The notes: generated by a model not told the origin, from the letters alone. Shown: positions 25,356 through 34,368, counted from the first letter of the stretch. The stretch is 64,000 bases of DNA from Chitinimonas prasina (GCF_030160395.1 NZ_BSOG01000003.1:124001-188000); one strand, 5' to 3'. Translations and numbers: made by a program.

Positions 25356-25766
25356 TCAGTCGCCGCTCAGGTACATATCGCCCTGCTGGTGGGCGCGCTG
25401 TTGTTCCAAGGCGATGCTAGCGTGGCAGCTGGCTTGCCTACTGGTGGCACCTGTGCCGAGAAACAGCGGTTGCCAGACTTCGCGCTGGTAGCGATCGGCC
25501 TTGGCGGTGGCACTGCCATAGAGCCTTTGCAGGCGGCTGGCTTCGTTGCGGGCGGTGCGGAGGGCCTGATCCAGGGCGGGCATGCCGGCATCCAGCGGTC
25601 CCATGCCTTTCATGGCTTGATTGAGACGTTCGATTTCGGCGTGCTGCAGGCCCAGTTGCTGGCTGGCCAGTCTGGCGATGTGGCGTAGCTCTGCCAGGCG
25701 GTTGTCGGCTTCCAGCTCGGCGGTGGCTTCGATCAGGCTGCGGGCAATGTGGCTGAGGGCTGACAT
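25356..25766 (-). CDS. Small helical protein upstream of the toxin gene
   Basis: A 136-aa protein I do not recognise. It is largely alpha-helical and likely coiled-coil (HIARSLIEATAELEADNR, LGLQHAEIERLNQAMKGMG, DQALRTARNEASRLQRLYG), with no signal peptide or membrane segment. GGAGATATCC precedes the ATG. It lies 138 bp upstream of, and on the same strand as, the toxin. Small helical partners encoded before polymorphic toxins often act as targeting or chaperone factors (as with LXG toxins), so that role is plausible but unproven. Confidence 0.7.
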   Translation of the reverse strand: MSALSHIARSLIEATAELEADNRLAELRHIARLASQQLGLQHAEIERLNQAMKGMGPLDAGMPALDQALRTARNEASRLQRLYGSATAKADRYQREVWQPLFLGTGATSRQASCHASIALEQQRAHQQGDMYLSGD

Positions 25767-26259
25767 GGATATCTCCGTCTTGATGGGGGCCTACCTGGGC
25801 CTGGCGTGCCAGTTGCACGCCAGGCCTTGCAAGGGCAAGGCACTCGCTGAGGGCGTCGGCCGCTGTAGGGTGCACTTGCCAGAAAACCGGACTGCGCGCC
25901 TGGCACGCGTTCTGGTTTGCCGGCAAGGTGTGGCCGGCGACACGCAGCTCAGGCTGCACGGTGTTTAGCGACCGATGGCGCTTGTACGATATGCGTTCAA
26001 AACATGTTCAAAAAAGCGTACATATGGAGCGTGTGAATCCCCCACCTTCCCCATCCGCCTTTGTGTCGGTACGCCTGCCGCTTTAGGTGGTACACCAGAC
26101 TACGGTGCTGCGGCTACGAGGAGTTTGTTGCGCGATGACATGGCGACATCGATGAACAGATTGTACGTAATAATGTACTTAATGTCAAATATTCGTACGA
26201 AATGTACGTTTCGTGTTTGCGCGAGAGAGGTGGGCGGGCAAACGGGCCCGCCCGGGGGG
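25767..26259. promoter_or_regulatory. Control region of the toxin island with clustered GTAC sites
   Basis: This 493-bp gap has no credible gene. GTAC occurs at 25984, 26018, 26069, 26090, 26163, 26175, 26195 and 26204, about eight times in 224 bp. The pair starting at 26163 and 26175 has the same 12-bp spacing as the pair at 43485/43497 beside the prophage repressor and matches it at 12 of 16 positions, all four differences being transitions. TTCGTACGAA (26192-26201) is itself a perfect 10-bp palindrome. These are candidate repressor-binding sites for the leftward toxin operon. Confidence 0.5.
25798..25826 (-). promoter_or_regulatory. Leader hairpin upstream of the small helical protein gene
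   Basis: GGCCTGGCGTG (25798-25808) and CACGCCAGGCC (25816-25826) form a perfect 11-bp stem with a 7-nt loop, 31 bp before the start codon at 25766. No T-run follows, so it is more likely an mRNA leader structure than a terminator. Confidence 0.45.
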
Positions 26260-26982
26260 TTACCAGCCGACCTGGATGGTGCGCTGGTTCAGGGCTTGAA
26301 CGGGCCTGGCATTCATCTTGTAGTGTTTTTTGAAGTCAGCCAGTTGCTGTCGTGACAGGCTGCCCGGCACCTTCAATATCAGCCAACGCACGCCTTCGCT
26401 GCAGGCTGGGGTGGTCAATGACCCTGGCAGGGTGTAATAGCGGGTTATGGCGGGCAGCAGCCTCGCGACATTGATGCGGCTGTCGTCTGTGGCGGTCTCT
26501 TTGGGCGGTGGAATCTTGTGCCAGAACTGTTTGAGGAAGGCATTTTCTTTGCCGGTATTGAGCAGGACGGCAACGACTGCCAACTGGCCCGCGTCATTCT
26601 TGTGCACCAGGTGGGCAACCAGGTCGTAGCGCTGGCCGTTGACGGTTTCTTCGGCAGGTGTGTGGAAGTGGAACTGCAACAGGCGATATTCGTCCTGACC
26701 CAGCCGTATGCTGCTGCCACTATCGTAGTTGAGCTGGACGGTGTGGCCATTGTTGACGACTTGCGTGCTGCTGTCGTGGTAGTTGAATTCGATATCAGGT
26801 AATAAGGCGTGCTCTACGCGGGCGGTGTCGATATTGACGGGTGATTGTTCGTGACCGCTGTTGCAGAGGCCGCCCCAATGCTTGGGGCCGTGTTTCCCGT
26901 GGTAGCTCCAGTGGGTTTCTTCTGCGGATGCGCTGGTGCAGGCCAAGAGGGCGGCTGCCAGCAGGCAGGGGGTGATCTTCAT
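26260..26982 (-). CDS. Periplasmic alpha-class carbonic anhydrase
   Basis: A 240-aa exported zinc enzyme catalysing CO2/bicarbonate interconversion. The signal peptide ends near ASASA; then HWSYHGKHGPKHWGGLC, EQSPVNI, and the three zinc ligands His105 and His107 in LLQFHFHTPAEE and His124 in VAHLVHK. SLTTPACSEGVRWLIL carries the substrate-pocket Leu-Thr-Thr-Pro and the likely disulfide partner of Cys40. Full family length. It is transcribed alone, divergent from a small HD hydrolase gene. Confidence 0.96.
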   Translation of the reverse strand: MKITPCLLAAALLACTSASAEETHWSYHGKHGPKHWGGLCNSGHEQSPVNIDTARVEHALLPDIEFNYHDSSTQVVNNGHTVQLNYDSGSSIRLGQDEYRLLQFHFHTPAEETVNGQRYDLVAHLVHKNDAGQLAVVAVLLNTGKENAFLKQFWHKIPPPKETATDDSRINVARLLPAITRYYTLPGSLTTPACSEGVRWLILKVPGSLSRQQLADFKKHYKMNARPVQALNQRTIQVGW

Positions 26983-27171
26983 GATTTCCTCGACTCCTTG
27001 AATGTATGGGTGCCGAACAGGGGCGGCAGATTGAGGTATAGCGCATGTGTGGGTATCCGGCTGGCGGCAGCGTGGGCACTGGCATTGTGATTGCCGGTGG
27101 TGCGATTAAACTCAGGTAGAGGCAGGCCCTTAGCGGCGCGACCGGAATTCTTGTGAGCAGGAAGGATTGAT

Positions 27172-27603
27172 ATGTCTACCCTTGAACGGGCGATTGCCAT
27201 TGCGGCGACGGCACACCAGGGCCAGGTTGATAAGGCGGGGCAGCCTTATATACTGCACCCCTTACGTCTGATGCTGGCGGTGACGACGGCTGACGAGCGC
27301 ATGGCGGCTGTGCTGCATGATGTGATTGAGGATACGGCGGTCACGCTGGAGGAGCTGGCCTTGGCTGGCTTTCCGCAAGCCGTGCTGGACGCGGTGATGG
27401 CCTTGACCAAAACCGAGGGGGAGTCGCGTATTGCGGCGGCGCATAGAGCGGCCGCTAACCCCATTGCGCGGCGGGTAAAGCTGGCCGACGTGGCGGACAA
27501 TATGGATCTAGGCCGCATCAGCCAGCCTACCGAGGCCGACTATGCCCGGCTCAAGGTCTACGAGCAGGTGCGTGCCATCCTGCAGGCGGGCGAGCCGTTG
27601 TGA
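27172..27603 (+). CDS. Small HD-domain hydrolase, SpoT/Mesh1-like
   Basis: A 143-aa single-domain protein with the metal-binding HD arrangement of (p)ppGpp hydrolases: AHQGQVDKAGQPYILHPLRL (His15, His29), AAVLHDVIEDT (His49, Asp50, Glu53, Asp54) and VKLADVADNMDL. There is no synthetase, TGS or ACT domain, so it fits the small alarmone hydrolase type, though other HD phosphohydrolases share this pattern. GCAGGAAGG precedes the ATG. Monocistronic, converging on a LysR gene 17 bp beyond its stop. Confidence 0.85.
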   Translation: MSTLERAIAIAATAHQGQVDKAGQPYILHPLRLMLAVTTADERMAAVLHDVIEDTAVTLEELALAGFPQAVLDAVMALTKTEGESRIAAAHRAAANPIARRVKLADVADNMDLGRISQPTEADYARLKVYEQVRAILQAGEPL

Positions 27604-27620
27604 CCTTGTCTCTGGCGGTA

Positions 27621-28535
27621 TCAGCGTATGCCGGTGCTGCCGAGCTCTGCCGTGCACACGGCCAGCACGCATTCGCGCAACCAGCGGTGGGCGGGGTCGG
27701 CCTGTAGCCTGGGGTGCCAGATCAGCGAGATGGTGAGCTCGGGCAGGGCGATGGGTAGTGCGAAGCTGTGCATGCCCGCACGCAGATTGCCGGTATGGCG
27801 TTCGGGCACGCTGGCGATCAGGTCGGCATGACGCGCCAGTGCCAAGGCGGTGGAAAAACCGCTGACTATGGTGACGACCTGGCGTTCCAGCCCCAGTGAT
27901 GCCAGCGCTGCATCGATAGGGCCTTGTTCCCGCCCTTGCCGCGAGATACCGATGTGCCTGCCGGCAGCATAAAGCGCTGCGGTCGGCTCGGTTTGGCTTA
28001 GCGGATGCCCCGCACGGACAACCCCGATGAAGCGATCACGGAACAGGGTCTGGACTTTCAGCTCCGGGCCGGTGGCCTCGCCTATCACACCCGTCTCGAG
28101 ATCGACGCTGCCGTCGCGCAGTGGTGCATTGTCCTTGCTTGTTTTCTGCATGAAGCACAGGCGTACGCCGGGCGCCTCAGCGGCGATGCGGGCCATGAGT
28201 GCTGGGCCGAAATTCTCGGCGAACCCGTCGCGCGTGCGCAGGGTGAAGGTGCGTACCAACTGTCTGAGATCGGGCTGCTCGGCCGGCCGCAATACGGCTT
28301 GCGCATCCTGCACCAGCTGGCTGACGCGCTCGCGCAGTTCGATCGCCCTTGGTGTTGGCACCAGGCCGCGCCCGGCACGAACCAGCAGGGGGTCGCCAGT
28401 GGTTTCGCGCAATCGTGCCAAGGCTCGGCTCATGGCCGAGGGGCTGAGCCGCAGGCGGCGTGCGGCGCGGGCGACACTGCCTTCCGCCAGCAAGACATCG
28501 AGCGTGGTGAGCAGGTTGAGATCGGGCGTGGACAT
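27621..28535 (-). CDS. LysR-family transcriptional regulator
   Basis: A 304-aa LysR protein: LNLLTTLDVLLAEGSVARAA and LRLSPSAMSRALARLRE form the winged helix, followed by a NodD/LeuO-like effector domain (FTLRTRDGFAENFGPALMAR). The ATG at 28535 gives the standard N-terminus. It is divergent from an MFS drug-type transporter with 146 bp between, so it probably controls that gene. Ligand unknown. Confidence 0.92.
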   Translation of the reverse strand: MSTPDLNLLTTLDVLLAEGSVARAARRLRLSPSAMSRALARLRETTGDPLLVRAGRGLVPTPRAIELRERVSQLVQDAQAVLRPAEQPDLRQLVRTFTLRTRDGFAENFGPALMARIAAEAPGVRLCFMQKTSKDNAPLRDGSVDLETGVIGEATGPELKVQTLFRDRFIGVVRAGHPLSQTEPTAALYAAGRHIGISRQGREQGPIDAALASLGLERQVVTIVSGFSTALALARHADLIASVPERHTGNLRAGMHSFALPIALPELTISLIWHPRLQADPAHRWLRECVLAVCTAELGSTGIR

Positions 28536-28681
28536 GGGTTGACGATAGCGCAGAACAGACACGGTGTGGCGTCGTATGCATGAATAAAGTGCAAATGCTG
28601 CGCCTTCCGCCATGAGTGACGGGGGGCTAGTCTCTGCTTGTGATCGCGGTGTATGGCGAGTGGCAATCGGAGGCGGCTTTC

Positions 28682-30166
28682 ATGATGAAACCAAGGGTAA
28701 AAGCAGGTAATGCGGTAGGGGCGGCTGTGCATCGGCCGGCTGCGGTGGACTGGGCGCTGGTTAGTCTGGCGCTGGCGATGTTGCTGTCTTCGTTGGGCAC
28801 CAGCATTGCCAGTGTGGGCTTGCCGACGTTGGCACAGGCCTACCAGGCTTCTTTCCAGGCGGTGCAGTGGGTGGTGCTGGCGTATCTCATTGCCATTACC
28901 ACCTTGATCGTCAGCGTTGGATGGCTGGGCGACGTCATCGGTCGCCGGAGGCTATTGCTGGTGGGGATAGGCCTGTTCACCACGGCCTCGGCGCTTTGTG
29001 GTGCTGCGCCTACGCTGGGGGCCTTGATTGCTGCACGGGTGGCGCAAGGCTTGGGTGCGGCCATCATGATGGCGCTTGCCCTGGCCCTGGTGGGCGAGGC
29101 CGTAGCCAAGGACAGGCGCGGCAGTGCCATGGGGCTTTTGGGTTCGATGTCGGCCATCGGGACGGCGCTCGGGCCTTCGCTGGGGGGCTTGCTAATAACC
29201 GAGCTGGGGTGGCGGGCGATGTTCTGGTTCAATCCGCCCTTGGGCGTATTGGCCGGTTTGCTGGCGTATCGCTACCTGCCGGGGGATGGCTTGGCCCCCA
29301 AAGCCAATCTGCGTGACTTCGACTTTGGGGGCATGTTGCTGCTGGCGGTGACGCTGGCGGCCTATGCGCTGGCCATGACAGCAGGGCAGGGCGGGGCGGG
29401 TTGGCGCAATGGCGGGCTGCTGCTGCTGGCCTTGGTAGCGGGTGGCTTTTTCGTGTGGCTGGAGACCAGGGTTGCGTCGCCGTTGATACGCTTGGGCATG
29501 TTCCGTGACCCCGTGCTGAGCGCTGGCCTGACCACCAGCGCGCTGGTGGCCTCGGTGATCATGGCGACACTGGTGGTCGGGCCATTCTATCTGGCCCGTA
29601 CGCTGGGGCTGGATGCGGTGCTGGTGGGGCTACTCATGTCGGCCGGGCCTGCGGCGGCGGCGCTTGGCGGGGTGCCTGCCGGTCGCCTGGTGGATCGCTT
29701 GGGTGCGCCGCCGCTGACGCTGGTGGGCCTGGCGGGCATGGCCGTGGGCAGTAGCATGCTGTGGCTGCTGCCGCCGGCCTTGGGAGCCGTTGCCTATGTT
29801 GTACCGCTGGTGATCATCACGACCAGCTATGCCTTATTCCAGACTGCCAACAATACGGCGGTGGCGGCGGATGCCAGGCCCGACCAGCGAGGTGTCATCT
29901 CGGGCATGCTTAGCCTGTCGCGCAACCTGGGCTTGATTACGGGCGCTTCGTTGATGGGGGCTGTTTTTGCTTACGGGGCAAGGGCGACCGATGTCACGCT
30001 GGCCTCCGCTGTATCGGTAGCGGCCGGTATGCAGATGACGTTTGGTGTCGCGACTGGCTTGATCTGCGTGGCGATAGTCGTAGCCTGGGCGGGCCGCAGG
30101 AGGTTGCTGCCGGCCCCGGCGGATGTTGCTGAGGCTGCTTCGAGCATGCCTGGTGGCGGCTCTTAG
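28682..30166 (+). CDS. MFS multidrug transporter, DHA2 (EmrB/QacA-like) family
   Basis: A 494-aa inner-membrane proton antiporter with about 14 hydrophobic segments. Motif A appears as GWLGDVIGRRRLLLVG after TM2, and the antiporter motif C region as GSMSAIGTALGPSLGGLLI in TM5. It likely exports drugs or hydrophobic metabolites. GGAGGC is eight bases before the first of two adjacent ATGs (28682). The divergent LysR gene is the probable regulator. Its 3' end overlaps the convergent GNAT gene by 4 bp. Confidence 0.93.
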   Translation: MMKPRVKAGNAVGAAVHRPAAVDWALVSLALAMLLSSLGTSIASVGLPTLAQAYQASFQAVQWVVLAYLIAITTLIVSVGWLGDVIGRRRLLLVGIGLFTTASALCGAAPTLGALIAARVAQGLGAAIMMALALALVGEAVAKDRRGSAMGLLGSMSAIGTALGPSLGGLLITELGWRAMFWFNPPLGVLAGLLAYRYLPGDGLAPKANLRDFDFGGMLLLAVTLAAYALAMTAGQGGAGWRNGGLLLLALVAGGFFVWLETRVASPLIRLGMFRDPVLSAGLTTSALVASVIMATLVVGPFYLARTLGLDAVLVGLLMSAGPAAAALGGVPAGRLVDRLGAPPLTLVGLAGMAVGSSMLWLLPPALGAVAYVVPLVIITTSYALFQTANNTAVAADARPDQRGVISGMLSLSRNLGLITGASLMGAVFAYGARATDVTLASAVSVAAGMQMTFGVATGLICVAIVVAWAGRRRLLPAPADVAEAASSMPGGGS

Positions 30167-30660
30167 TGCTCCCTGACCATGACGTGCACCGTGATTTCGG
30201 GGTGGCTGGCCAGGGTTTCGGTCTGTTCGGTAAAGCTGAAACCCATGCGCTGGTAGAGCTGGCAGGCGCGCTGGTTGGTGGGCGAAACGGAGAGTACAAC
30301 CCTGCTGTGACCCAACTGGCGGGCATGGTTGATGACGGCTTGAACCAGGCTGCTGGCCGCTGTGCTACCGCGCGCTGCAGGGGCTACCCACATGGCGATC
30401 AGTTGGTATGCCTGGCTTTGTGGATGCACCACGCCACCGACGAGGCCAATGGCTTGCTCATGGGCATAGGCCAGGAAGAAGGTGGGACCTGCCTGTGCAC
30501 CGGCGCGGGCTTGCCATTGCTCGTCACTGTCGTTGGCGACCTGGGCGTGGCTGATGCCAAAAGCCTTAGGTGCATCCAGCAGCGCGGCCAGCCGTAGCGT
30601 CTTGAGTGTGGGCCAGTCTGCCAGCGTGGCCGGCCGTACATGGATAGCTGCGGTCTGCAT
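30163..30660 (-). CDS. GNAT-family N-acetyltransferase
   Basis: A 165-aa acetyltransferase. It begins AIHVRPATLADWPTLKTLRL and has the acetyl-CoA pyrophosphate loop region MWVAPAARGSTAASSLVQAV, followed by VVLSVSPTNQRACQLYQRMG and FSFTEQTETL. Substrate is unknown; RimI-like or small-molecule acetyltransferases are both possible. It is 9 bp downstream of the O-methyltransferase gene stop on the same strand and may be co-transcribed with it. Confidence 0.9.
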   Translation of the reverse strand: MQTAAIHVRPATLADWPTLKTLRLAALLDAPKAFGISHAQVANDSDEQWQARAGAQAGPTFFLAYAHEQAIGLVGGVVHPQSQAYQLIAMWVAPAARGSTAASSLVQAVINHARQLGHSRVVLSVSPTNQRACQLYQRMGFSFTEQTETLASHPEITVHVMVREH

Positions 30661-30669
30661 GGAATGTAG

Positions 30670-31329
30670 TTAGCGCTTGCGTGCTAGTGTCAGTCCATCG
30701 CTCAGGGGCAGCATGGAAAGGTCGATGCGTGTGTCGGCGTGCAGTTTGCGGTTAAGCGCTTGCAGTGCCTGGGTGTCGGGCTCTTGCGATGGCTGCGCGA
30801 CGGCGCCGCTCCACAGCACATTGTCGATGGCAATGAGACCGCCAGGGCGCAGCAGTTGCAGGCAGCGCTCGTAATAGGCGTCGTAGCTGACCTTGTCGGC
30901 ATCGATAAAGGCAAAGTCGTACTGGCCGGCTTCGCCTGCACGGAGGCGCTGATCCAGGGTGTCGACCGCAGGCGCCAGTTGCAGGTCTATCTTGTGGCTG
31001 ATGCCGGCGTCGTGCCAGAACGGCTTGCCGATGCGGGTGTAGTCGTCGCTGATGTCGCAGGCCAGCAGGTAGCCATCATCGGGTAGTGCGAGCGCGACGC
31101 TGAGGGCGCTATAACCGGTGAAGACGCCTATCTCAATGGCACGCCGTACCCCCAGCAGCTTGACCAGCATGGCCATGAACTGGCCTTGCTCCGGCGATAT
31201 TTGCATGCCCGCGGCTTGGTGGCTACGGGTGGCTTCCCTCAGCCCGAGCTGGGCCGGGTGTTCGCGTAGGCTATGGTCCAACAGGTATTGGTACAGGGTG
31301 TCGTCGAGGTTCAGGCTGCGGTTGCTCAT
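30670..31329 (-). CDS. SAM-dependent O-methyltransferase (caffeoyl-CoA OMT/family 3 type)
   Basis: A 219-aa class I methyltransferase. Motifs: AIEIGVFTGYSALSVALALP (SAM loop), LLACDISDDYTRIGKPFW, the metal-ligand segment FAFIDADKVSYDAYYERCLQ and LLRPGGLIAIDNVLWSGAV. This is the divalent-metal-dependent OMT family that methylates catechol-like hydroxyls. The ATG at 31329 has AGGAAAG upstream. The GNAT gene follows closely. Confidence 0.92.
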   Translation of the reverse strand: MSNRSLNLDDTLYQYLLDHSLREHPAQLGLREATRSHQAAGMQISPEQGQFMAMLVKLLGVRRAIEIGVFTGYSALSVALALPDDGYLLACDISDDYTRIGKPFWHDAGISHKIDLQLAPAVDTLDQRLRAGEAGQYDFAFIDADKVSYDAYYERCLQLLRPGGLIAIDNVLWSGAVAQPSQEPDTQALQALNRKLHADTRIDLSMLPLSDGLTLARKR

Positions 31330-31437
31330 GCGCTTTCCTGTTGCGGTGTCGTTGCCAGTGCTTGGCCGGGAGCAAGATATAACCCACGGCTGAGGCGAGT
31401 TCAAGCGCCCGGTGCCTGGACTGGGTGCTGCCCTTCA

Positions 31438-32373
31438 TCAGCGGGTGGCCCAGCTGGCATTGAGTTGCCGGGTCGTACCGGGCGCAGCTTGCTTGAGCCA
31501 CTGCTGTGCCTGTGTGTCATTCAGCAGGTAGGCACGCCAGAATTGCAGGCTGGCCTCCTGTACCAGCTTGCGCTGGGCCGTGGCATCGCCATTAACCTTG
31601 CCCCTTTGCTGGCCACCGAGAAAGGCATGGTTGGCCCCATCCAGCACCAGCCGGTATTTGTCGCCCGGTGGAAGGTGGTCAAGCAGCGCGGCTCTATCGG
31701 CTGGAGTACGTTCGGCGTGCAGCGGATCCTGGTCGTCGGTGCCGGTAATCAGCAGCATGGGGCGTATCATCTGGCTGTGGCGTCTTTCCCTGTCGTTACG
31801 CAAGGACGGGCTGAAGGCCAGGAAGGCGAGCGGGCGTGGATCAGCAAAGCGTAGGCCCACCATGGGATAGCGTTCGCCTGCGAGCCCTTGCGTCGTGACG
31901 GCACCGAAGGAATGGCCGCTGGCCCCTAGCCGCAGCAGGTCTACCCGGCTTGCTACGGTATCCTGCCGGTGCTCGACCAGGTAGTCGATGACAAAGCTGA
32001 CATCACGCAAACGTTCCAGTAACTGGTGTGCGGTGGCGGCATGCCGGAGGTTGGCTCGGCGGTCTTTGGCGGGCTTGTCTTGCCAAACTGAGGCGTCGCT
32101 GCCTGGGTGTTGCAGCACCAGCACGGTAAAGCCGTGCTCGGCCCAATAACTGACCCAGTCAACCGCTGCATCGCGCGAGCCACCCAACCCGTGGGAAAAC
32201 AGGATGGTGGGCGCGGGTGCCTTGCCCTCAGGCAGATAGGCTTTGAGCGGGATGCTGCGTTGGCGGACAGGGTCGTACCAATTGGTTTCCAGCGTCTGGA
32301 CTGCTGCATGCAATGGGCTGCATAACAGCAGGGCGAACAGCATCAGGGGGTAGGCAAGCAATGGGCGGCGCAT
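31438..32373 (-). CDS. Exported alpha/beta hydrolase (PAF-acetylhydrolase/dienelactone-hydrolase-like)
   Basis: A 311-aa protein with an N-terminal signal (LLAYPLMLFALLLCSPLHA). The alpha/beta-hydrolase core shows an oxyanion segment PTILFSHGLGGSRDAAV, nucleophile elbow GASGHSFGAVTT (Ser), an acid in LITGTDDQDP and the catalytic His in LDGANHAFLGG. Its layout resembles the predicted dienelactone/PAF-acetylhydrolase group; the natural substrate cannot be told. It lies upstream of the O-methyltransferase on the same strand with 108 bp between. Confidence 0.88.
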   Translation of the reverse strand: MRRPLLAYPLMLFALLLCSPLHAAVQTLETNWYDPVRQRSIPLKAYLPEGKAPAPTILFSHGLGGSRDAAVDWVSYWAEHGFTVLVLQHPGSDASVWQDKPAKDRRANLRHAATAHQLLERLRDVSFVIDYLVEHRQDTVASRVDLLRLGASGHSFGAVTTQGLAGERYPMVGLRFADPRPLAFLAFSPSLRNDRERRHSQMIRPMLLITGTDDQDPLHAERTPADRAALLDHLPPGDKYRLVLDGANHAFLGGQQRGKVNGDATAQRKLVQEASLQFWRAYLLNDTQAQQWLKQAAPGTTRQLNASWATR

Positions 32374-32514
32374 GGCGGCAAACTCTTGGTGGGAAGTGAC
32401 GCCAAGATAGTGCCCAGCGTCGGCGCGGGACAAGCAGGTCTGCGGTTTGTTTACCCTTGAAACGGAATGTAACAGGGCCGCGATAGCGGCAGCTCGTACC
32501 CGCCCATGCCTGCC

Positions 32515-32880
32515 TCACTTGGAGCGCTGTGCATTGATGGCTTGCAGCAACTGCTGAAACCGGCTTTCGAGATCGGCCCCCAGCAGGGCAATGGCGCCCC
32601 GCACCAGGCTGTTGATGACGCCAGCCAGTACGCCGAGGATAAAGACCGCCAGTGCGCCACCCAGAAACACCACTATGGATTTGGACAGGACGATGTTGCC
32701 ATTGGGGCTGTGGACGGTGTTGTCGGCAGGGCTTAGCGAGGCAAAGTAGCCGATGATGGCGTGTGATGCTGGGTCGCTCCAGAGGGCGTCTATGCCGGTA
32801 ATCAGCTTGTAGAGCAGCAAGGCGGCAGCACCCAGCAGGGCGAGGGCAATGGCGGTTTTCAGGCTGTTGAGGTGTTCCAA
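32515..32880 (-). CDS. Small inner-membrane protein with two transmembrane segments
   Basis: A 121-aa protein of unknown function. Hydrophobic segments are IALALLGAAALLLYKLI (about 11-27) and SIVVFLGGALAVFILGVLAG (about 69-88). The linker (DALWSDPASHAIIGYFASLS) and the C-terminal tail (GADLESRFQQLLQAINAQRS) are hydrophilic. No family recognised. It is a stand-alone gene with strong codon use and a clear hydrophobic pattern. Confidence 0.7.
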   Translation of the reverse strand: MEHLNSLKTAIALALLGAAALLLYKLITGIDALWSDPASHAIIGYFASLSPADNTVHSPNGNIVLSKSIVVFLGGALAVFILGVLAGVINSLVRGAIALLGADLESRFQQLLQAINAQRSK

Positions 32881-33242
32881 AGCGATTCCTGGGTGGTGGC
32901 GCCTGATTCAGCATAGATGCAGGTGGGCGCATCCAGAAGCTAGAAGTCTGCGTGGCATGACGTGGTCAGATGGCAATATTCCGAATACATCAAATGCCTG
33001 CTGAGTCGAGGTGGCTCGCCCGTACCAAACTCTGGCTTGGTGGTGGAGGTTGCTGGAGATACACACTGGCGTGCGGGCTGAAACCTGATGTAGGTCGATA
33101 TGACCGCTTGCCTGTTAGCATGGCAGGGTCTGAGTCTTTGCCTGGATGGGTCTGCCGATGTAATGCCTGTGTTGAGATCGCTGTTTTTTGCACGCCATTG
33201 CCTTGCGATGGCGGTGTTGTTGCGTCTCTACAGGACAGGAAT
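32881..33242. other. Intergenic region between divergent membrane protein and methyltransferase genes
   Basis: About 360 bp. The methyltransferase frame is open back to 32970, but that part is unlike the family, contains irregular composition and lacks a ribosome-binding site at its start, so I treat it as non-coding leader. No clear hairpin or repeat was seen. Confidence 0.4.
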
Positions 33243-34205
33243 ATGACTTCATCTTTGACGCCGGCCACGCCGGCTGCCGTATCTACCCATGCCCACAACG
33301 CACTGGGGCACTCCGAGGAATACTTTGGAGCTTATCGGGATTTTTGGTGGAACGCCGACTTTCTGCAGCTGATTGCCAGGCGCTGGCAGTTGCAGCACTA
33401 CCGCAGTGTATTGGATGTGGGCTGCGGGCAATGCCACTGGAGCCGTTTGCTGCTGCCCTATCTGGCGGACCAGCCGCAGATTACGGGCCTGGATCGCGAT
33501 ATCAAATGGTCGCAGGGCGACCCAGCGCTGCAGCGCCGATTTGCCGAGCAAGGGGCTAGCCTGGTGTTCCGCCAGGGTGATGCAGTTTGCCTGCCTTATG
33601 CCGACGATAGCTTTGACCTAGTGACTTGCCAGACGGTGCTGATACATCTGGCTGACCCCTTGGCCGCGTTGCGGGAGATGCACAGGGTAGCCAAGCCGGG
33701 AGGCAGGGTGATATGTGCCGAACCGAGCAATCTGGCCAATGCCGGCATGGCCAGTGCACTGGAGGCAGACATGACGCCGGCGGAGCGGTTGGCGGCATAT
33801 CGTTACCGCCTGCTGTGCGAGACGGGCAAGCGGCTGGTGGGCGAAGGCGACTCATCTCTGGGAGATGGGCTGGCTAGCCTGTTTCGGCAGGCGGATTTTG
33901 CCGAGGTTCAGAGTTATCTCTCGGACAAGGCCACGCCGGTATTGGCGCCCTATGGGGGCGAGGAAGCGCAGGCTGACCTGGCGGATTTGCGCGAGAGCAT
34001 GTTGCCGGAGCGGGTGGCACTATGGGATAGCCATGTGGCGCGCTGGGTTACTGCACTAAGCCGGGAGGACGCTGATTTCGTACGGACGTATGCGGCCGAT
34101 GTCGATGCGCGCCATGCGCGGTTGCGCGCACTGCTGGAGTCGGGGCGCTATTGGTATGGTGGTGCTGCAGTGATGTATCTGGTGTCTGCAGTGAAGGCGC
34201 GCTGA
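33243..34205 (+). CDS. SAM-dependent methyltransferase
   Basis: A 320-aa class I methyltransferase. Motifs: YRSVLDVGCGQCHWSRLLLP (SAM-binding loop), QITGLDRDIKW (acidic loop), VFRQGDAVCLPYADDSFDLV and CQTVLIHLADPLAALREMHR with VAKPGGRVICAEPSN. The UbiE/Methyltransf_11 pattern does not reveal the acceptor. The ATG at 33243 follows AGGA. The C-terminal half (from about residue 175) is extra relative to minimal UbiE-like enzymes and may form a substrate lid. Confidence 0.88.
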   Translation: MTSSLTPATPAAVSTHAHNALGHSEEYFGAYRDFWWNADFLQLIARRWQLQHYRSVLDVGCGQCHWSRLLLPYLADQPQITGLDRDIKWSQGDPALQRRFAEQGASLVFRQGDAVCLPYADDSFDLVTCQTVLIHLADPLAALREMHRVAKPGGRVICAEPSNLANAGMASALEADMTPAERLAAYRYRLLCETGKRLVGEGDSSLGDGLASLFRQADFAEVQSYLSDKATPVLAPYGGEEAQADLADLRESMLPERVALWDSHVARWVTALSREDADFVRTYAADVDARHARLRALLESGRYWYGGAAVMYLVSAVKAR

Positions 34206-34368
34206 TACCAACCCTGCTGATGTTGCTGTGCGAGCTGGTCCTCGCGCGCCTAGCCAACGTCGTTAGGCTGGGGTTGGTTCGCGGTTGGCGGTAAGCATTG
34301 CGCTGGCGATGGTCCCGATGGTGGGGCGTATCGTCAGCGCATTTCGCTTCTGGCGGCGTTGTGGCGGT

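Noticed and set aside
25975-26355. A 126-codon plus-strand frame in the toxin control region
   Set aside because: It has no ribosome-binding site, irregular composition, and its last third runs antisense through the conserved end of the carbonic anhydrase gene.
32970-33242. N-terminal extension of the methyltransferase
   Set aside because: The extension lacks a ribosome-binding site and family similarity, whereas ATG 33243 is preceded by AGGA and gives a normal start.
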